In this document: positions 18,760-27,455 of the stretch, piece after piece
Numbering within the stretch: the stretch's first letter is position 1
Layout: the number at the start of each line of letters is the position of its first letter
Source of the DNA: Taishania sp965247975
GTDB taxonomy: Bacteria > Bacteroidota > Bacteroidia > Flavobacteriales_D > Crocinitomicaceae
DNA length: 64,000 nucleotides
Direction of reading: 5' to 3'
Assembly (NCBI GenBank): GCA_965247975.1
Contig: OZ252050.1
Location: 806,001 to 870,000 of the forward strand
Position numbers and translations under genes: made by a program
Notes under the pieces: generated by a model
What the model was told of the DNA's origin: nothing
Databases searched by the model: none
What the model saw: only the letters and a program-made list of their open reading frames with translations

Positions 18760-18951
18760 CAAGGATTTCAATTTTGTCATTCGATACAATTCAAGACCTT
18801 TGTAAAATTCATAGATCGAGGCACGAAATAAATTTAACCCCGGAGTTTACCTTTGTAAATGAGGAGGTTGAATTTTTGAAGTAACGATGAAATAGGTGTT
18901 TTACAATGGTCTTTATTCGAAATAATTTTCATTTCCAGACAAAAAATATAA
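18760..18951 (+). promoter_or_regulatory. Long 5' leader of helicase mRNA with overlapping upstream ORF
   Basis: About 190 nt lie between the predicted transcription start and the helicase start. The region contains the G-rich words CCCCGGAG and GAGGAGG. An ATG at 18906 opens an 18-codon frame (MVFIRNNFHFQTKNINAF) whose stop at 18960-18962 falls just inside the helicase gene. Long leaders are common on cold-induced helicase mRNAs. Regulation here is inferred. Confidence 0.4.
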
Positions 18952-20238
18952 ATGCATTTTAACGAATTAAACATTATTCAACCTATTCTAAAAGCAATTG
19001 AAGAAGAAGGTTACACAACACCAACACCTATTCAAGAACAAGCCATTCCGAAGTTACTCGCTGGAAACGATGTGCTTGGTTGCGCTCAAACAGGAACAGG
19101 TAAAACAGCTGCATTCTCCATTCCAATTCTCCAAATTCTTGCAGGAAAGGAAAAAGAAGTTGGTAAACGAAAAATTAAATCACTCATTTTAACTCCAACA
19201 AGAGAGCTTGCGATTCAAATAGGAGATAGCTTAAAAGCGTATGGTCGCCATTTGGATTTGAGAAGTACTGTCATTTTTGGTGGTGTTAACCAGAACAAAC
19301 AAACTGCCTCTTTGAGCGCAGGAGTTGATATTCTGGTGGCAACACCAGGTCGATTGCTCGATCTAATCATGCAAGGATTCATCAAATTGAACAATGTTGA
19401 GTTTTTTGTACTTGACGAAGCGGATCGTATGCTCGACATGGGATTTATTCACGACGTCAATAAAGTCATCAAAGCGTTGCCTACTGAACGACAAAATTTG
19501 TTTTTCTCGGCGACCATGGCTCCTGAAATTTTGAAATTAGCAGGAACTATTCTTCAAGATCCTGTGCGTGTGGAAGTTACTCCTGTTTCTTCAACTGTTG
19601 AAATCATCACTCAGTCGATTTACTTTATTGATAAAGGAAATAAAAATGCACTTTTGGTGGATGTTTTAAAGGAAGAACAAGCCGAATCTGTATTGGTTTT
19701 TAGTAGAACAAAACACGGTTGTGATAAAATTGTGCGTCATCTTACGAAATGCAATATCAAATCAGATGCAATTCATGGAAACAAAAGTCAGAACAATCGT
19801 CAAAGAGCATTGAGCAATTTTAAGGATAAAACGATCCGTGTTTTAGTTGCAACAGACATTGCAGCGCGTGGTATAGACATTGAAGGAATGGAATTGGTAA
19901 TCAATTATGATTTGCCAAATATTCCGGAGACGTATGTGCATCGCATTGGAAGAACAGGGCGTGCGGGACGTGGCGGAAAAGCAATTTCGTTTTGTGATTT
20001 CGAAGAAAAAGCGTTTTTGAAAGACATCGAAAAATTGACAAATCAGCAAATTCCTGTCATTGAAAATCATCCTTATCCAATGGAAGTGTTCGTAATTCCT
20101 AAAAAAGAACAGCGTCCACCAAGAAACAAAGAAGCGGGAGGAAGACCTGAATTTAAGCGACGTACTTCAGAAGACAAAAAAGTGGCCGCGAAAAATAAAG
20201 GGAAGAAAACGTGGTTTGGAAAAGGAGACCGGTATTAA
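18952..20238 (+). CDS. DEAD-box RNA helicase, RhlE-like
   Basis: A 428-residue ATP-dependent RNA helicase with all core motifs: Q motif TPTPIQEQAIP, motif I AQTGTGKT (45-52), PTRELA, TPGRLLDL, DEAD box VLDEADRMLDMGF, SAT in FFSATM, ATDIAARGIDI, and HRIGRTGRAG. A basic, low-complexity C-terminal tail (about 370-428) probably helps RNA binding. The protein is cytoplasmic and expected to act in ribosome assembly or RNA decay. The long leader suggests post-transcriptional control. Confidence 0.94.
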   Translation: MHFNELNIIQPILKAIEEEGYTTPTPIQEQAIPKLLAGNDVLGCAQTGTGKTAAFSIPILQILAGKEKEVGKRKIKSLILTPTRELAIQIGDSLKAYGRHLDLRSTVIFGGVNQNKQTASLSAGVDILVATPGRLLDLIMQGFIKLNNVEFFVLDEADRMLDMGFIHDVNKVIKALPTERQNLFFSATMAPEILKLAGTILQDPVRVEVTPVSSTVEIITQSIYFIDKGNKNALLVDVLKEEQAESVLVFSRTKHGCDKIVRHLTKCNIKSDAIHGNKSQNNRQRALSNFKDKTIRVLVATDIAARGIDIEGMELVINYDLPNIPETYVHRIGRTGRAGRGGKAISFCDFEEKAFLKDIEKLTNQQIPVIENHPYPMEVFVIPKKEQRPPRNKEAGGRPEFKRRTSEDKKVAAKNKGKKTWFGKGDRY

Positions 20239-20262
20239 ATAAGAATGTTGAATGGGAAATGA

Positions 20263-20291
20263 TGAATTCGAAGTTTGAGTCTTTGAATTCA
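20263..20291. terminator. Hairpin between convergent helicase and LamG genes
   Basis: TGAATTCGAAG (20263-20273) pairs with CTTTGAATTCA (20281-20291) across a 7-nt loop. The T-tract after it is weak (TTCTTTT). It is a possible terminator for the plus strand. Confidence 0.4.
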
Positions 20292-20347
20292 GTGTAATTC
20301 TTTTCAAGCTATTTTCAACCGCAAATTTCGGGTATTTCCTCTTTAGC

Positions 20348-21310
20348 TTAATTTCGCACTAATTGATATGTTTGTTTTACTTGATCTTTAAAAATTACTG
20401 TGATAAAGTAATTTCCTTTGGTTAAATGAGATACATCAATGTAATTTGATTCGCTGCATTCAATGGAGCCCAAATCTTTACCACTTGGATCGATTATTCG
20501 AATATCGTCAATTTCATTTTTGAATTCTGAAACCAATTGAATTTTATCACTTGATGGATTTGGAAATATGTTTACTTCATAACTTTTCGAAACTAGGGTT
20601 TCAACGCTATTAGTTGCTGGGTTAGGTTGGTTAAATAATTCATTTATATCGGATGGTGTTAATGCTCTTGAATAAATGCGGAAATCATCTATTTTTCCAT
20701 TGAAAAAATCGACAGGAATGGCAGTACTATAACCTCTTGCACCAATATAGAGCGCATACAGATTATTCGTAAAGCTGAAAATTTCAGAATAAGAACTTTG
20801 AAGTACATTGTTAACGTAAAGTGTTGTATTATTTGAAGCATTTGATAGTACAACATGAATCCACTGATTTGAAGGAATAACAGAAGACTCATCACTCGCA
20901 GAATTATTGTTACTTGAACCATCTAACATACCCAATAGAGTGCCATTTGATGAGAATTTATTTAAATACAAACCCCAGTAGCCAGGGTTAAAAATACAAG
21001 AAATGGGAGAGTTTAATTCGCTCACATTTGGTTTAATCCAAACAGAAATTGAGACTTGATCGGTAATTGATGGTAAAACTAGTGCACTAGGAGTTAATAG
21101 GTAGTTGTTATTGAATTCCCTAGCATAATTTGAATTTCCAAATCTATCTTCACAAGTAAGTACGCCTGTGTTATTTTCAATATCGTTATTTGCAATAGCA
21201 TCATCTAAGCTAGAATCATCAAAGGTATAGTGAAGGACAAGGGTATTCAAGTTTTGAGCATAAATTGATGAAGCAAATGCAACCATGAAGAATAAAAGTA
21301 GTTTTCTCAT
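20348..21310 (-). CDS. Secreted LamG/concanavalin-like domain protein with T9SS sorting domain
   Basis: A 320-residue secreted protein: signal peptide (MRKLLLFFMVAFASSIYAQ), then a LamG-type jelly-roll domain over about residues 25-225 with typical strands (SISVWIKPN, WIHVVLSNASNNTTLYVN, NGKIDDFRIYSRALT). The C-terminal type-A T9SS signal (NIFPNPSSDKIQLV ... KQTYQLVRN) follows. It probably binds carbohydrate or acts as a surface adhesin; there is no catalytic domain. It converges with the helicase gene and stands alone. Confidence 0.85.
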   Translation of the reverse strand: MRKLLLFFMVAFASSIYAQNLNTLVLHYTFDDSSLDDAIANNDIENNTGVLTCEDRFGNSNYAREFNNNYLLTPSALVLPSITDQVSISVWIKPNVSELNSPISCIFNPGYWGLYLNKFSSNGTLLGMLDGSSNNNSASDESSVIPSNQWIHVVLSNASNNTTLYVNNVLQSSYSEIFSFTNNLYALYIGARGYSTAIPVDFFNGKIDDFRIYSRALTPSDINELFNQPNPATNSVETLVSKSYEVNIFPNPSSDKIQLVSEFKNEIDDIRIIDPSGKDLGSIECSESNYIDVSHLTKGNYFITVIFKDQVKQTYQLVRN

Positions 21311-21397
21311 TTTTATTTTTTTTATAAAACTAAAAAATTAATTGAAATGTATCAACAAATAGAAAATTTGGTTCAATCAAAATTGATTTAAGAACGA

Positions 21398-22426
21398 TTA
21401 TAGTTTTTGCAATATGTACCCTTGTTCAAGATACAAATTCGATTTGATATTGTCAATGTACAAACCTCCAGTTCCCAATCCTTGCGGTAATTGGTTTTCA
21501 TATTCTCCAACAAATTGACAAATAGCATTGAGTCCAATATTTGATTCTAATGCAGATGTCATCCACCAAGGAATTTGATGTGATTCAGCGATGGAAATCC
21601 ACTCACTACATCCAGAAATTCCGCCATGTAAACTTGGTTTAAGTATGATGTATTGAGGTTTTATAGTGGATAAAAGTGCTGTTTTTTCCGATGTTGAGTT
21701 GATTCCAATTAACTCTTCATCTAAAGCAATTGGAGTTCGAGTAGTTGCACATAATTTTCGCATTTCATTGACCTGTCCAACAGCAATTGGTTGTTCTATC
21801 GAATGAATTTCCAAAGTTGCCAAACGTTCAAGAATTTCAGGTGCTTTTTCGGCGCTAAATGATCCATTTGCATCCACACGTAAAGTCATCTGATCGGAAT
21901 TGTATTTTTCTCGGATACTTTGTAGCAATTTAAATTCTATTTCAAAGTCAATAGCTCCAATTTTCATTTTTAAAGTAGAAAAACCCTCCGAAATTTTTTG
22001 GTCAATTTGACTTTTCATAAACTCTTCGGTACCCATCCAAATTAATCCATTGATTGGAATGTTGCGCTTACCGAGTGAAAAATCATTCTCAAAAATAATT
22101 TGATTTCCGCCATTTTTCAAATCCAAAAATGCTGTTTCAACACCAAAAAGAATGGATGGAAAATCAATCAAAAGCGATGGTGCATTTTCTAAATTTAGTT
22201 GACCGCCATTAATTTGATTTACAACAAATTTTAGTTTTGATTCGTAACTTGATTCATCTACAAAATCAGGAGACAATCCTTCAATGATGCTGCATTCGCC
22301 AATACCTTTTTGTTTACCATCGGTGAGTTCGATAAACCATGATAATTTTTCCGTCAGAATTCCTCGACTTGTGCCGCTTGGGTTTTTGAAATGAAAGATT
22401 CTTTTGGAAAATTGTGCTGAAATCAT
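21398..22426 (-). CDS. menC: o-Succinylbenzoate synthase (MenC), enolase superfamily
   Basis: A 342-residue enzyme that dehydrates SHCHC to o-succinylbenzoate in menaquinone biosynthesis. The muconate-lactonising subgroup residues are visible: the Lys pair in LKMKIG, the metal ligands Asp (RVDANGSF), Glu (SIEQPIA) and Asp (IALDEEL), and the second catalytic Lys in ILKPSLHGG. MenC rather than a dipeptide epimerase is supported by the WIELTDGKQKGIGECS start and by menA about 1.4 kb away on the same strand. A plus-strand secreted-protein gene interrupts the two. It is cytoplasmic. Confidence 0.87.
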   Translation of the reverse strand: MISAQFSKRIFHFKNPSGTSRGILTEKLSWFIELTDGKQKGIGECSIIEGLSPDFVDESSYESKLKFVVNQINGGQLNLENAPSLLIDFPSILFGVETAFLDLKNGGNQIIFENDFSLGKRNIPINGLIWMGTEEFMKSQIDQKISEGFSTLKMKIGAIDFEIEFKLLQSIREKYNSDQMTLRVDANGSFSAEKAPEILERLATLEIHSIEQPIAVGQVNEMRKLCATTRTPIALDEELIGINSTSEKTALLSTIKPQYIILKPSLHGGISGCSEWISIAESHQIPWWMTSALESNIGLNAICQFVGEYENQLPQGLGTGGLYIDNIKSNLYLEQGYILQKL

Positions 22427-22595
22427 GTGCTAAAATTAACAATTTGGATTTGAATCTAGAAAATGGATAAAGCAACCATATTTTAAAAATCTTCGTCATC
22501 CATTCAAAGCGCGTTGAATTTAATTTTAGTCTACAACTACTCAAAATAAAGTTAATCTATGCTCGCTTAAATATTAACTTATAACAAATAAAATC

Positions 22596-23759
22596 ATGAA
22601 AAATCTAATTATTGCAGTGATCATTTGCGTGTTTTCTGCCAACTCGTTTAGCCAGGTTTCAAATTGTATAGATTTCGTTGAAGACGGAGGACAACTTTGT
22701 GACACATTTTATTTGCCTGCCGAAGTTTTGAGTCCTGTTTACATCGGATGTGTAAATGATTCCCCTAGCAATCCAGGAATTTATGGAGGGGGCAGCGAGT
22801 CGTTTAATTTCAATGGCTCAAATCAAGAAATTACGTTTACAGGATATGGTTTTTTAAATCAATTTAATCAAATGGGTTATAGTATCAATGGAGGTGCTAC
22901 TTTTTATTTATCTGGTTCTTTTCCCGCTACCTACAGTGGAGTGACTGTTGATTTGACCCTTAGTCAACCTGCTCCAAACTGGCAGTATTATACACTCACA
23001 TTTTCGGGAGACATTACAACAATCGAGCATGAAGCATTTGAATCTGGAATTACAACTGTGTGCAGTCAACCTATAGATTTTGGAACCGAGTGTCTTAATT
23101 TTGGTAGTTATGGATCCAATTATTGCTCTTCGTTTTACGTATCCAGTCTGGTGATTCCAGTGTACAATGGATGTGTAAATAATTGGAATGATGGCATTTA
23201 TCCTGGAACAGGAGACGTGAACTTGAGTTTTACAGGCAATAACCAAGAAGTAACAATTGAAGGATATGGTATTGATGGTCAATTTAATCAAATGGGTTAT
23301 AGTGTAAACGGAGGTTCGACATTTTATCTTGATGGATCATTTCCAATGTCAATTGGAGGTGTAACAGTAGATTTAGATTTGACCACGCCAAACGTAGGTA
23401 CTTGGGAATATTACACCATTACTTTTTCAGGTGCTATTTCGAGCATCATACATGAGTCCTTTGAATCAGGAATTACGCAAATTTGCATTCTTGATTTACA
23501 AAGTGCGGGAATCGCTGAGAGTGGAAGAGATTCTCAATTGCTTCTCTTTCCCAATCCAACGGAGGAATTTATATCATTAGAAGCAAACGAGAAAATGCAG
23601 AAAATTGAAATTTATTCAATGAATGGAAATCTTGTAAGATTGATTTATCCTAATTCAAATTTTGAAAAAATTTCTGTAAATGAACTGTCAGTTGGTTCCT
23701 ATTACGTTTCAGTTTACTCAAATACTGAAGTAACACATACAAAATTTATCAAAAAATAA
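22596..23759 (+). CDS. Secreted T9SS protein with two tandem ~140-residue repeats
   Basis: A 387-residue secreted protein. After a signal peptide (MKNLIIAVIICVFSANSFSQ), two homologous units occupy about residues 24-155 and 163-300. Both contain Q-F-N-Q-M-G-Y-S (LNQFNQMGYSINGG and DGQFNQMGYSVNGG), a Tyr-rich YYT(L/I)TFSG segment and a closing H-E-x-F-E-S-G-I-T. Each unit has cysteines near its start, middle and end that could form disulfides. A type-A T9SS domain ends the protein (LLFPNPTEEFISLE ... HTKFIKK). I do not recognise the repeat. It lies between menC and menA. Confidence 0.8.
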   Translation: MKNLIIAVIICVFSANSFSQVSNCIDFVEDGGQLCDTFYLPAEVLSPVYIGCVNDSPSNPGIYGGGSESFNFNGSNQEITFTGYGFLNQFNQMGYSINGGATFYLSGSFPATYSGVTVDLTLSQPAPNWQYYTLTFSGDITTIEHEAFESGITTVCSQPIDFGTECLNFGSYGSNYCSSFYVSSLVIPVYNGCVNNWNDGIYPGTGDVNLSFTGNNQEVTIEGYGIDGQFNQMGYSVNGGSTFYLDGSFPMSIGGVTVDLDLTTPNVGTWEYYTITFSGAISSIIHESFESGITQICILDLQSAGIAESGRDSQLLLFPNPTEEFISLEANEKMQKIEIYSMNGNLVRLIYPNSNFEKISVNELSVGSYYVSVYSNTEVTHTKFIKK

Positions 23760-23782
23760 TTCATAATCCGTGTTTAAAAAAG

Positions 23783-23814
23783 TGGGGTTGACATTTAGTT
23801 AATCCCATTTTTTT
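23783..23814 (+). terminator. Strong, probably bidirectional terminator
   Basis: TGGGGTTGAC pairs with GTTAATCCCA over ten positions (two G-U) around a 5-nt loop, followed by seven T. An A-run just upstream (from 23776) gives a T-run on the other strand, so it can also end the convergent menA transcript. Confidence 0.85.
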
Positions 23815-23824
23815 GCAATTGACA

Positions 23825-24730
23825 TTACAAGTTAACCAAAGAAACGATGAGGAGAATAAAAGAAATTGCAAAAGTAGAGAGTGCCACTTTTTTTAATTCT
23901 GGGTCAAAATCTTTTGCTTGCTGCGTGCGCATCACCTTGAGTGTGTGGATGATTAACGCAACTGCTGGAAGGGCACTCAAATAAACAAGCGAATTTTGAA
24001 AGAAGGTCAAAAAATAGAGGTACGAAACAAGACCAAAAAGAATGATGATGGCATGGTACATTTTGGCAAAGTTTGGACCAATTTTAACAACAAATGTGTT
24101 TTTCCCGGCTTTCAAATCTGATTGATAATCACGCATGTTGTTGAGGTTGAGCACCGCTGTACTCAGTAAGCCAATCGTTAAGGCAGGCAGCAGATTTAAC
24201 CAATCCAAAGACTTTGTGTATAATGAATAAACTCCAAGCACACTTACTAAACCAAAGAAAATAAACACCATCAAATCTCCTAAAGCATGGTATCCATACG
24301 CTCGTTTTCCAACAGTATACGTAATTGCGGCAATAACTGATGCTATGGCTAAAATTCCGTAGAAAATAATAATTTCGTAGGGCATTCCCTTGGTTCCGAA
24401 ATAAATCAAAAGTGCAGCGGAAACAAGACTAAGAAATCCAGTTCCAATCACAGCAATTTTCATTTCGCGTGCAGAAATAATTCCTGATTGGATGGCACGT
24501 GTGGGGCCAATTCGATCTGCATTGTCTGTTCCCTTTATTCCGTCGCCAAGGTCGTTTGCAAGGTTGGAAAGAATCTGAAACAAAATGGTTGTCAAAAGTG
24601 CAAATCCAAATATAATCCAATCAACAAAACCATGTAAAAAAGCAATTGCTGAACCCATAATAATTCCTGCTAAACTCAATGGGAGCGTTCTTGGACGAAT
24701 GGCTTCCATCCATGCTTTTGATTTTGTCAT
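23825..24730 (-). CDS. menA: 1,4-Dihydroxy-2-naphthoate polyprenyltransferase (MenA)
   Basis: A 301-residue integral membrane UbiA-family enzyme that attaches the polyprenyl chain to DHNA in menaquinone synthesis. The two Asp-rich Mg-prenyl-diphosphate motifs are visible as NDLGDGIKGTDNADR and NNMRDYQSDLKAGK, with about eight to nine hydrophobic helices. The N-terminus WMEAIRPRTLPLSLAGI is typical of MenA. Length is normal. The gene faces a bidirectional terminator and is followed upstream by a transporter gene on the same strand (40-bp gap). Confidence 0.93.
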   Translation of the reverse strand: MTKSKAWMEAIRPRTLPLSLAGIIMGSAIAFLHGFVDWIIFGFALLTTILFQILSNLANDLGDGIKGTDNADRIGPTRAIQSGIISAREMKIAVIGTGFLSLVSAALLIYFGTKGMPYEIIIFYGILAIASVIAAITYTVGKRAYGYHALGDLMVFIFFGLVSVLGVYSLYTKSLDWLNLLPALTIGLLSTAVLNLNNMRDYQSDLKAGKNTFVVKIGPNFAKMYHAIIILFGLVSYLYFLTFFQNSLVYLSALPAVALIIHTLKVMRTQQAKDFDPELKKVALSTFAISFILLIVSLVNL

Positions 24731-24770
24731 GGTGTAAAATTACATAAAACTGAACTCTAAAGTGTTTAAG

Positions 24771-25565
24771 CTACCCCCAAAGTTCTTTAATTACTATGTA
24801 AATTCCCATCACTAGCACGAACCAACCAAATCCTTTTTTCAATTTTTTTCCATCGATGAATTTATTCAAATAAATCCCAAGGAAAATCCCGACGACCGAA
24901 AGCGCTGTGAAAGAAAGTAAAAATGTCCACTCAATGGTAATGTTTTGAACATCTCCTATAAATCCAATGAGTGATTTAATGGCAATAATCATTAAGGATG
25001 TGGCAATTGCCTTTTTCATCGGCAATTTTGCAAGCAACACAAGCGCTGGAATAATCAAAAATCCTCCGCCTGCTCCTACGATCCCTGTCAAAACCCCAAC
25101 CACAATTCCTTCAACCACAATCATCGGATAATTGTAAGAAACTTTTTGGTTTTCATCGCTTTCATCTTTTCGACCGCGAATCATGAAATAAGCAGCTAGC
25201 AACATAATAATGGCGAAGAACACCATGATTGCAACATCTTTGGTAACAACAAAATCTCCAACACGAAAGAAAACGTCTGGAAATGCAGGAACGAGAAATT
25301 TTCGTGTTAAATAAACGGTAAGTAATGCTGGAATCGCAAATACAGTACCTGTTCGAAAATCGACCATCCCTTGTTGCGCGTTGCGAAGCGTACCTACAAG
25401 CGATGAAGCACCAACGACAAAAAGGGAATATGCTGTAGCAATAACAGGTTCAATTCCAAGAACATAAACAAATATTGGAACCGTCAAAATGGAACCGCCT
25501 CCACCAATTAAACCGAGCACCACGCCAATTAACAGTGCTCCGACGTATCCAAAAATCTCTATCAT
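24771..25565 (-). CDS. TauE/SafE family sulfite/anion exporter
   Basis: A 264-residue inner membrane permease with about eight helices. The family's two GGG-containing half-repeats are seen: GLIGGGGSILTVPIFVY near residue 20 and GIVGAGGGFLIIPALVLL in the second half. The family exports sulfite, sulfoacetate or related organosulfur anions; the substrate here cannot be told. It lies upstream of menA on the same strand, and its promoter must lie in the hairpin-rich divergent region at 25566-25871. Confidence 0.9.
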   Translation of the reverse strand: MIEIFGYVGALLIGVVLGLIGGGGSILTVPIFVYVLGIEPVIATAYSLFVVGASSLVGTLRNAQQGMVDFRTGTVFAIPALLTVYLTRKFLVPAFPDVFFRVGDFVVTKDVAIMVFFAIIMLLAAYFMIRGRKDESDENQKVSYNYPMIVVEGIVVGVLTGIVGAGGGFLIIPALVLLAKLPMKKAIATSLMIIAIKSLIGFIGDVQNITIEWTFLLSFTALSVVGIFLGIYLNKFIDGKKLKKGFGWFVLVMGIYIVIKELWG

Positions 25566-25709
25566 CTTTTTGTTCTATGTGTTTGCAAATAAACGAAATG
25601 AATCTGCATTGGCGTGCAACATTTGTTACAAAAGCATTGTATAAAGTTGATTTAAATAAGTGCATCGGAATTCGATTACCATGAATCTGATGGAGTATAT
25701 TAATCGTAA

Positions 25710-25729
25710 CGACGTGCCATGGCGCGTCG
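25710..25729. repeat. 20-bp palindrome
   Basis: CGACGTGCCATGGCGCGTCG is self-complementary except for one T-G pair. It could be an operator or a structured RNA element. Confidence 0.7.
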
Positions 25730-25751
25730 ATTGAATACCAAGAATTATCAT

Positions 25752-25789
25752 GTTTTGGCGTGTGTTTTTGATAAAAACCATGCCAAAAC
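25752..25789. repeat. Long near-perfect hairpin
   Basis: GTTTTGGCGTG pairs with CATGCCAAAAC (one G-U). The inner GTTTTT/AAAAAC continues the stem to a GAT triloop, with one bulged T. This gives about 17 paired positions in 38 nt. It may be a MITE-like remnant or a regulatory structure. Confidence 0.75.
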
Positions 25790-25871
25790 AACCTTCATTT
25801 TTCTAGCCAACTAACCCAATCATTTAATCAGATTTCGGTGAAAAATCATTTTTTTAAACTAACTTCGTTAC

Positions 25872-26849
25872 ATGTACGCATCCTCAGAAAAACCAGAATT
25901 ATGTAACTTATTAGGAATTGATTTTCCAGTAATCGTTGCCCCTATGTTTTTGGTTTCAAACGAAGCCATGGTCATTGAAGCAATTAATGCTGGCGCTACT
26001 GGAGCAATTCCTGCTTTAAATTTTCGTACAACAGATCTTTTGCGCGATGCAATTCGCTCAATCAAATCCAAAACAAATGGAGGGCCACTCGGGATAAATC
26101 TAATTGTTAACAAATCAAATTTTTATTACAAAGAACAACTCAAAGTATGTTGCGAAGAAAAAGTGGATTTTATCATTACTTCACTCGGTTCGCCGGAAGA
26201 AACAATCCGTGAAGCACATAAAGTTGGAACGAAGGTTTTTTGTGACGTGACGGATGCTAATTATGCCAAAAAAGTAGAAGACTTGGGTGCAGATGCGATT
26301 ATTGCTGTTTGCAAAGAAGCTGGAGGGCATGCAGGAAATATTTCAAACAAAGAGTTGATCCCAATGCTTAAAAATACTTGTTCAATTCCAATCATTTCGG
26401 CAGGTGGAATTGGAACGGGAAAAGGAATTAAACAAATGATTCATCTTGGAGCTGCAGGAGTTTCCATGGGAAGTATTTTTATTGCATCCACAGAAGCTGG
26501 TGTGTCGGATGAATACAAGCAAGCCTGTGTGGATTACAAAGCTGATGACATTGTTATGACCACAAAATTGTCTGGAACGCCTTGCACTGTAATAAATACA
26601 CCTTATGTGCAACAGGTTGGCACCAAACAGAATTGGTTGGAACGATTGCTGAATAAAAATAAGCGACTTAAAAAATGGTTCAAAGCATTTACGTTTATGC
26701 GAGGCATGAAAAAACTTCAAAATGCGGCTTTCAGTGCTACATATAAAACGGTGTGGTGCGCTGGTCCGTCCATTGAATATGTGCATGCCATTCGACCTAT
26801 GAAGGCAATTTTCGACGAACTAAAATCCGACTATGAATCCGAAAATTAA
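25872..26849 (+). CDS. FMN-dependent nitronate monooxygenase-family oxidoreductase (paralogue)
   Basis: A 325-residue TIM-barrel flavoprotein of the same family as the gene at 49-1002, but clearly divergent from it. Seen: CNLLGIDFPVIVAPMF at the N-terminus, the hallmark KEAGGHAGN, and the FMN motif SAGGIGTGKG. The C-terminal 70 residues (LNKNKRLKKWFKAF) differ from the first paralogue and are basic. It overlaps the following DUF4442 gene by 17 bp, so the two are translationally coupled. An acyl-CoA or fatty-acid link is possible from that neighbour but unproven. Confidence 0.87.
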   Translation: MYASSEKPELCNLLGIDFPVIVAPMFLVSNEAMVIEAINAGATGAIPALNFRTTDLLRDAIRSIKSKTNGGPLGINLIVNKSNFYYKEQLKVCCEEKVDFIITSLGSPEETIREAHKVGTKVFCDVTDANYAKKVEDLGADAIIAVCKEAGGHAGNISNKELIPMLKNTCSIPIISAGGIGTGKGIKQMIHLGAAGVSMGSIFIASTEAGVSDEYKQACVDYKADDIVMTTKLSGTPCTVINTPYVQQVGTKQNWLERLLNKNKRLKKWFKAFTFMRGMKKLQNAAFSATYKTVWCAGPSIEYVHAIRPMKAIFDELKSDYESEN

Positions 26850-27306
26850 TTCGCTTTTCTATTGGCGAAAAATGGTTTTTTTGCTTAGCCGATTTCGAAT
26901 TCCTTTAATCGGTTTTGTGCGTCCGCGCATTCTTCGAGTAGATGAGGATGAAGTGCATGTGAAAATCAAACTCATGCGACGTTCAAAAAATCACTTGGGA
27001 TCAATGTATTTTGGTGCACTCGCTATCGGAGCCGATTTGGCAGCCGGAATCCATGCATTCTACTTTGCGGAAAAATCTGGAGTTAAAGTTTCGTTTGCCT
27101 TTAAAAGTATGAACGCAGAATTCTTGAAACGTGCTGAATCTCACATAATTTTCATCACTAAAGATGGTAAAATCGTTCAAAAGGCGGTAGATGAAAGTCT
27201 GCGTACGAAAGAAAGAGTCAATCAATTGATTCGCGTAGAAGCGTTCAACCAAGAGCATGAAATTGTCGCAAGATTTGATATGGAGGTTTCTGTGAAAGTG
27301 AAGTGA
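26833..27306 (+). CDS. DUF4442 hotdog-fold (PaaI-like thioesterase) protein
   Basis: A 157-residue protein resembling DUF4442, a hotdog-fold group near PaaI thioesterases. The characteristic segment is NHLGSMYFGALAIGADLAAG, where a helix carries the likely active-site polar residues, followed by long beta strands (VKVSFAFKSMNAEFLKRAE). Its start codon lies within the end of the flavin oxidoreductase gene. The two products may act on the same acyl metabolite (inference). Confidence 0.78.
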   Translation: MNPKINSLFYWRKMVFLLSRFRIPLIGFVRPRILRVDEDEVHVKIKLMRRSKNHLGSMYFGALAIGADLAAGIHAFYFAEKSGVKVSFAFKSMNAEFLKRAESHIIFITKDGKIVQKAVDESLRTKERVNQLIRVEAFNQEHEIVARFDMEVSVKVK

Positions 27307-27330
27307 TTTGATATTGACATGAGATCTGTT

Positions 27331-27363
27331 TCCTCCCTTTGAGGGAGGATTAAGGAGGGTGAC
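27331..27363. repeat. Left palindromic inverted repeat of DUF559 cassette
   Basis: It consists of the palindrome CCTCCCTTTGAGGGAGG followed by ATTAAGGAGGGTGAC, reading towards the DUF559 gene. It is the inverted counterpart of the element at 27875-27909, with only two or three differences. Confidence 0.85.
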
Positions 27364-27426
27364 TCTCTATTAATTTCATTAAAGTCAATATGATTTGAAA
27401 TTATTAACGGATGTGCCACGTCATAT

Positions 27427-27450
27427 GAAGGAAGGATTAAGGAGCGTGAC
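27427..27450. repeat. Partial internal copy of the repeat
   Basis: GAAGGATTAAGGAGCGTGAC preserves the right half of the left repeat with one substitution (GGAGGGTGAC to GGAGCGTGAC) but has lost the palindrome. It ends 5 bp before the DUF559 stop codon. Confidence 0.7.
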
Positions 27451-27455
27451 CGTCA

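Larger units (their letters stand above)
25566..25871. other. Divergent promoter region with two strong palindromes
   Basis: No gene is seen in these 306 bp between the divergent transporter and oxidoreductase genes. The region contains a 20-bp near-perfect palindrome at 25710-25729 and a 17-bp-stem hairpin at 25752-25789. Neither is followed by a T-run, so they do not look like terminators. Confidence 0.7.

Noticed and set aside
25566..25871. Terminators at 25710 and 25752
   Set aside because: The stems are strong but no T-run follows on either strand, and they lie between divergent genes where terminators are not needed.
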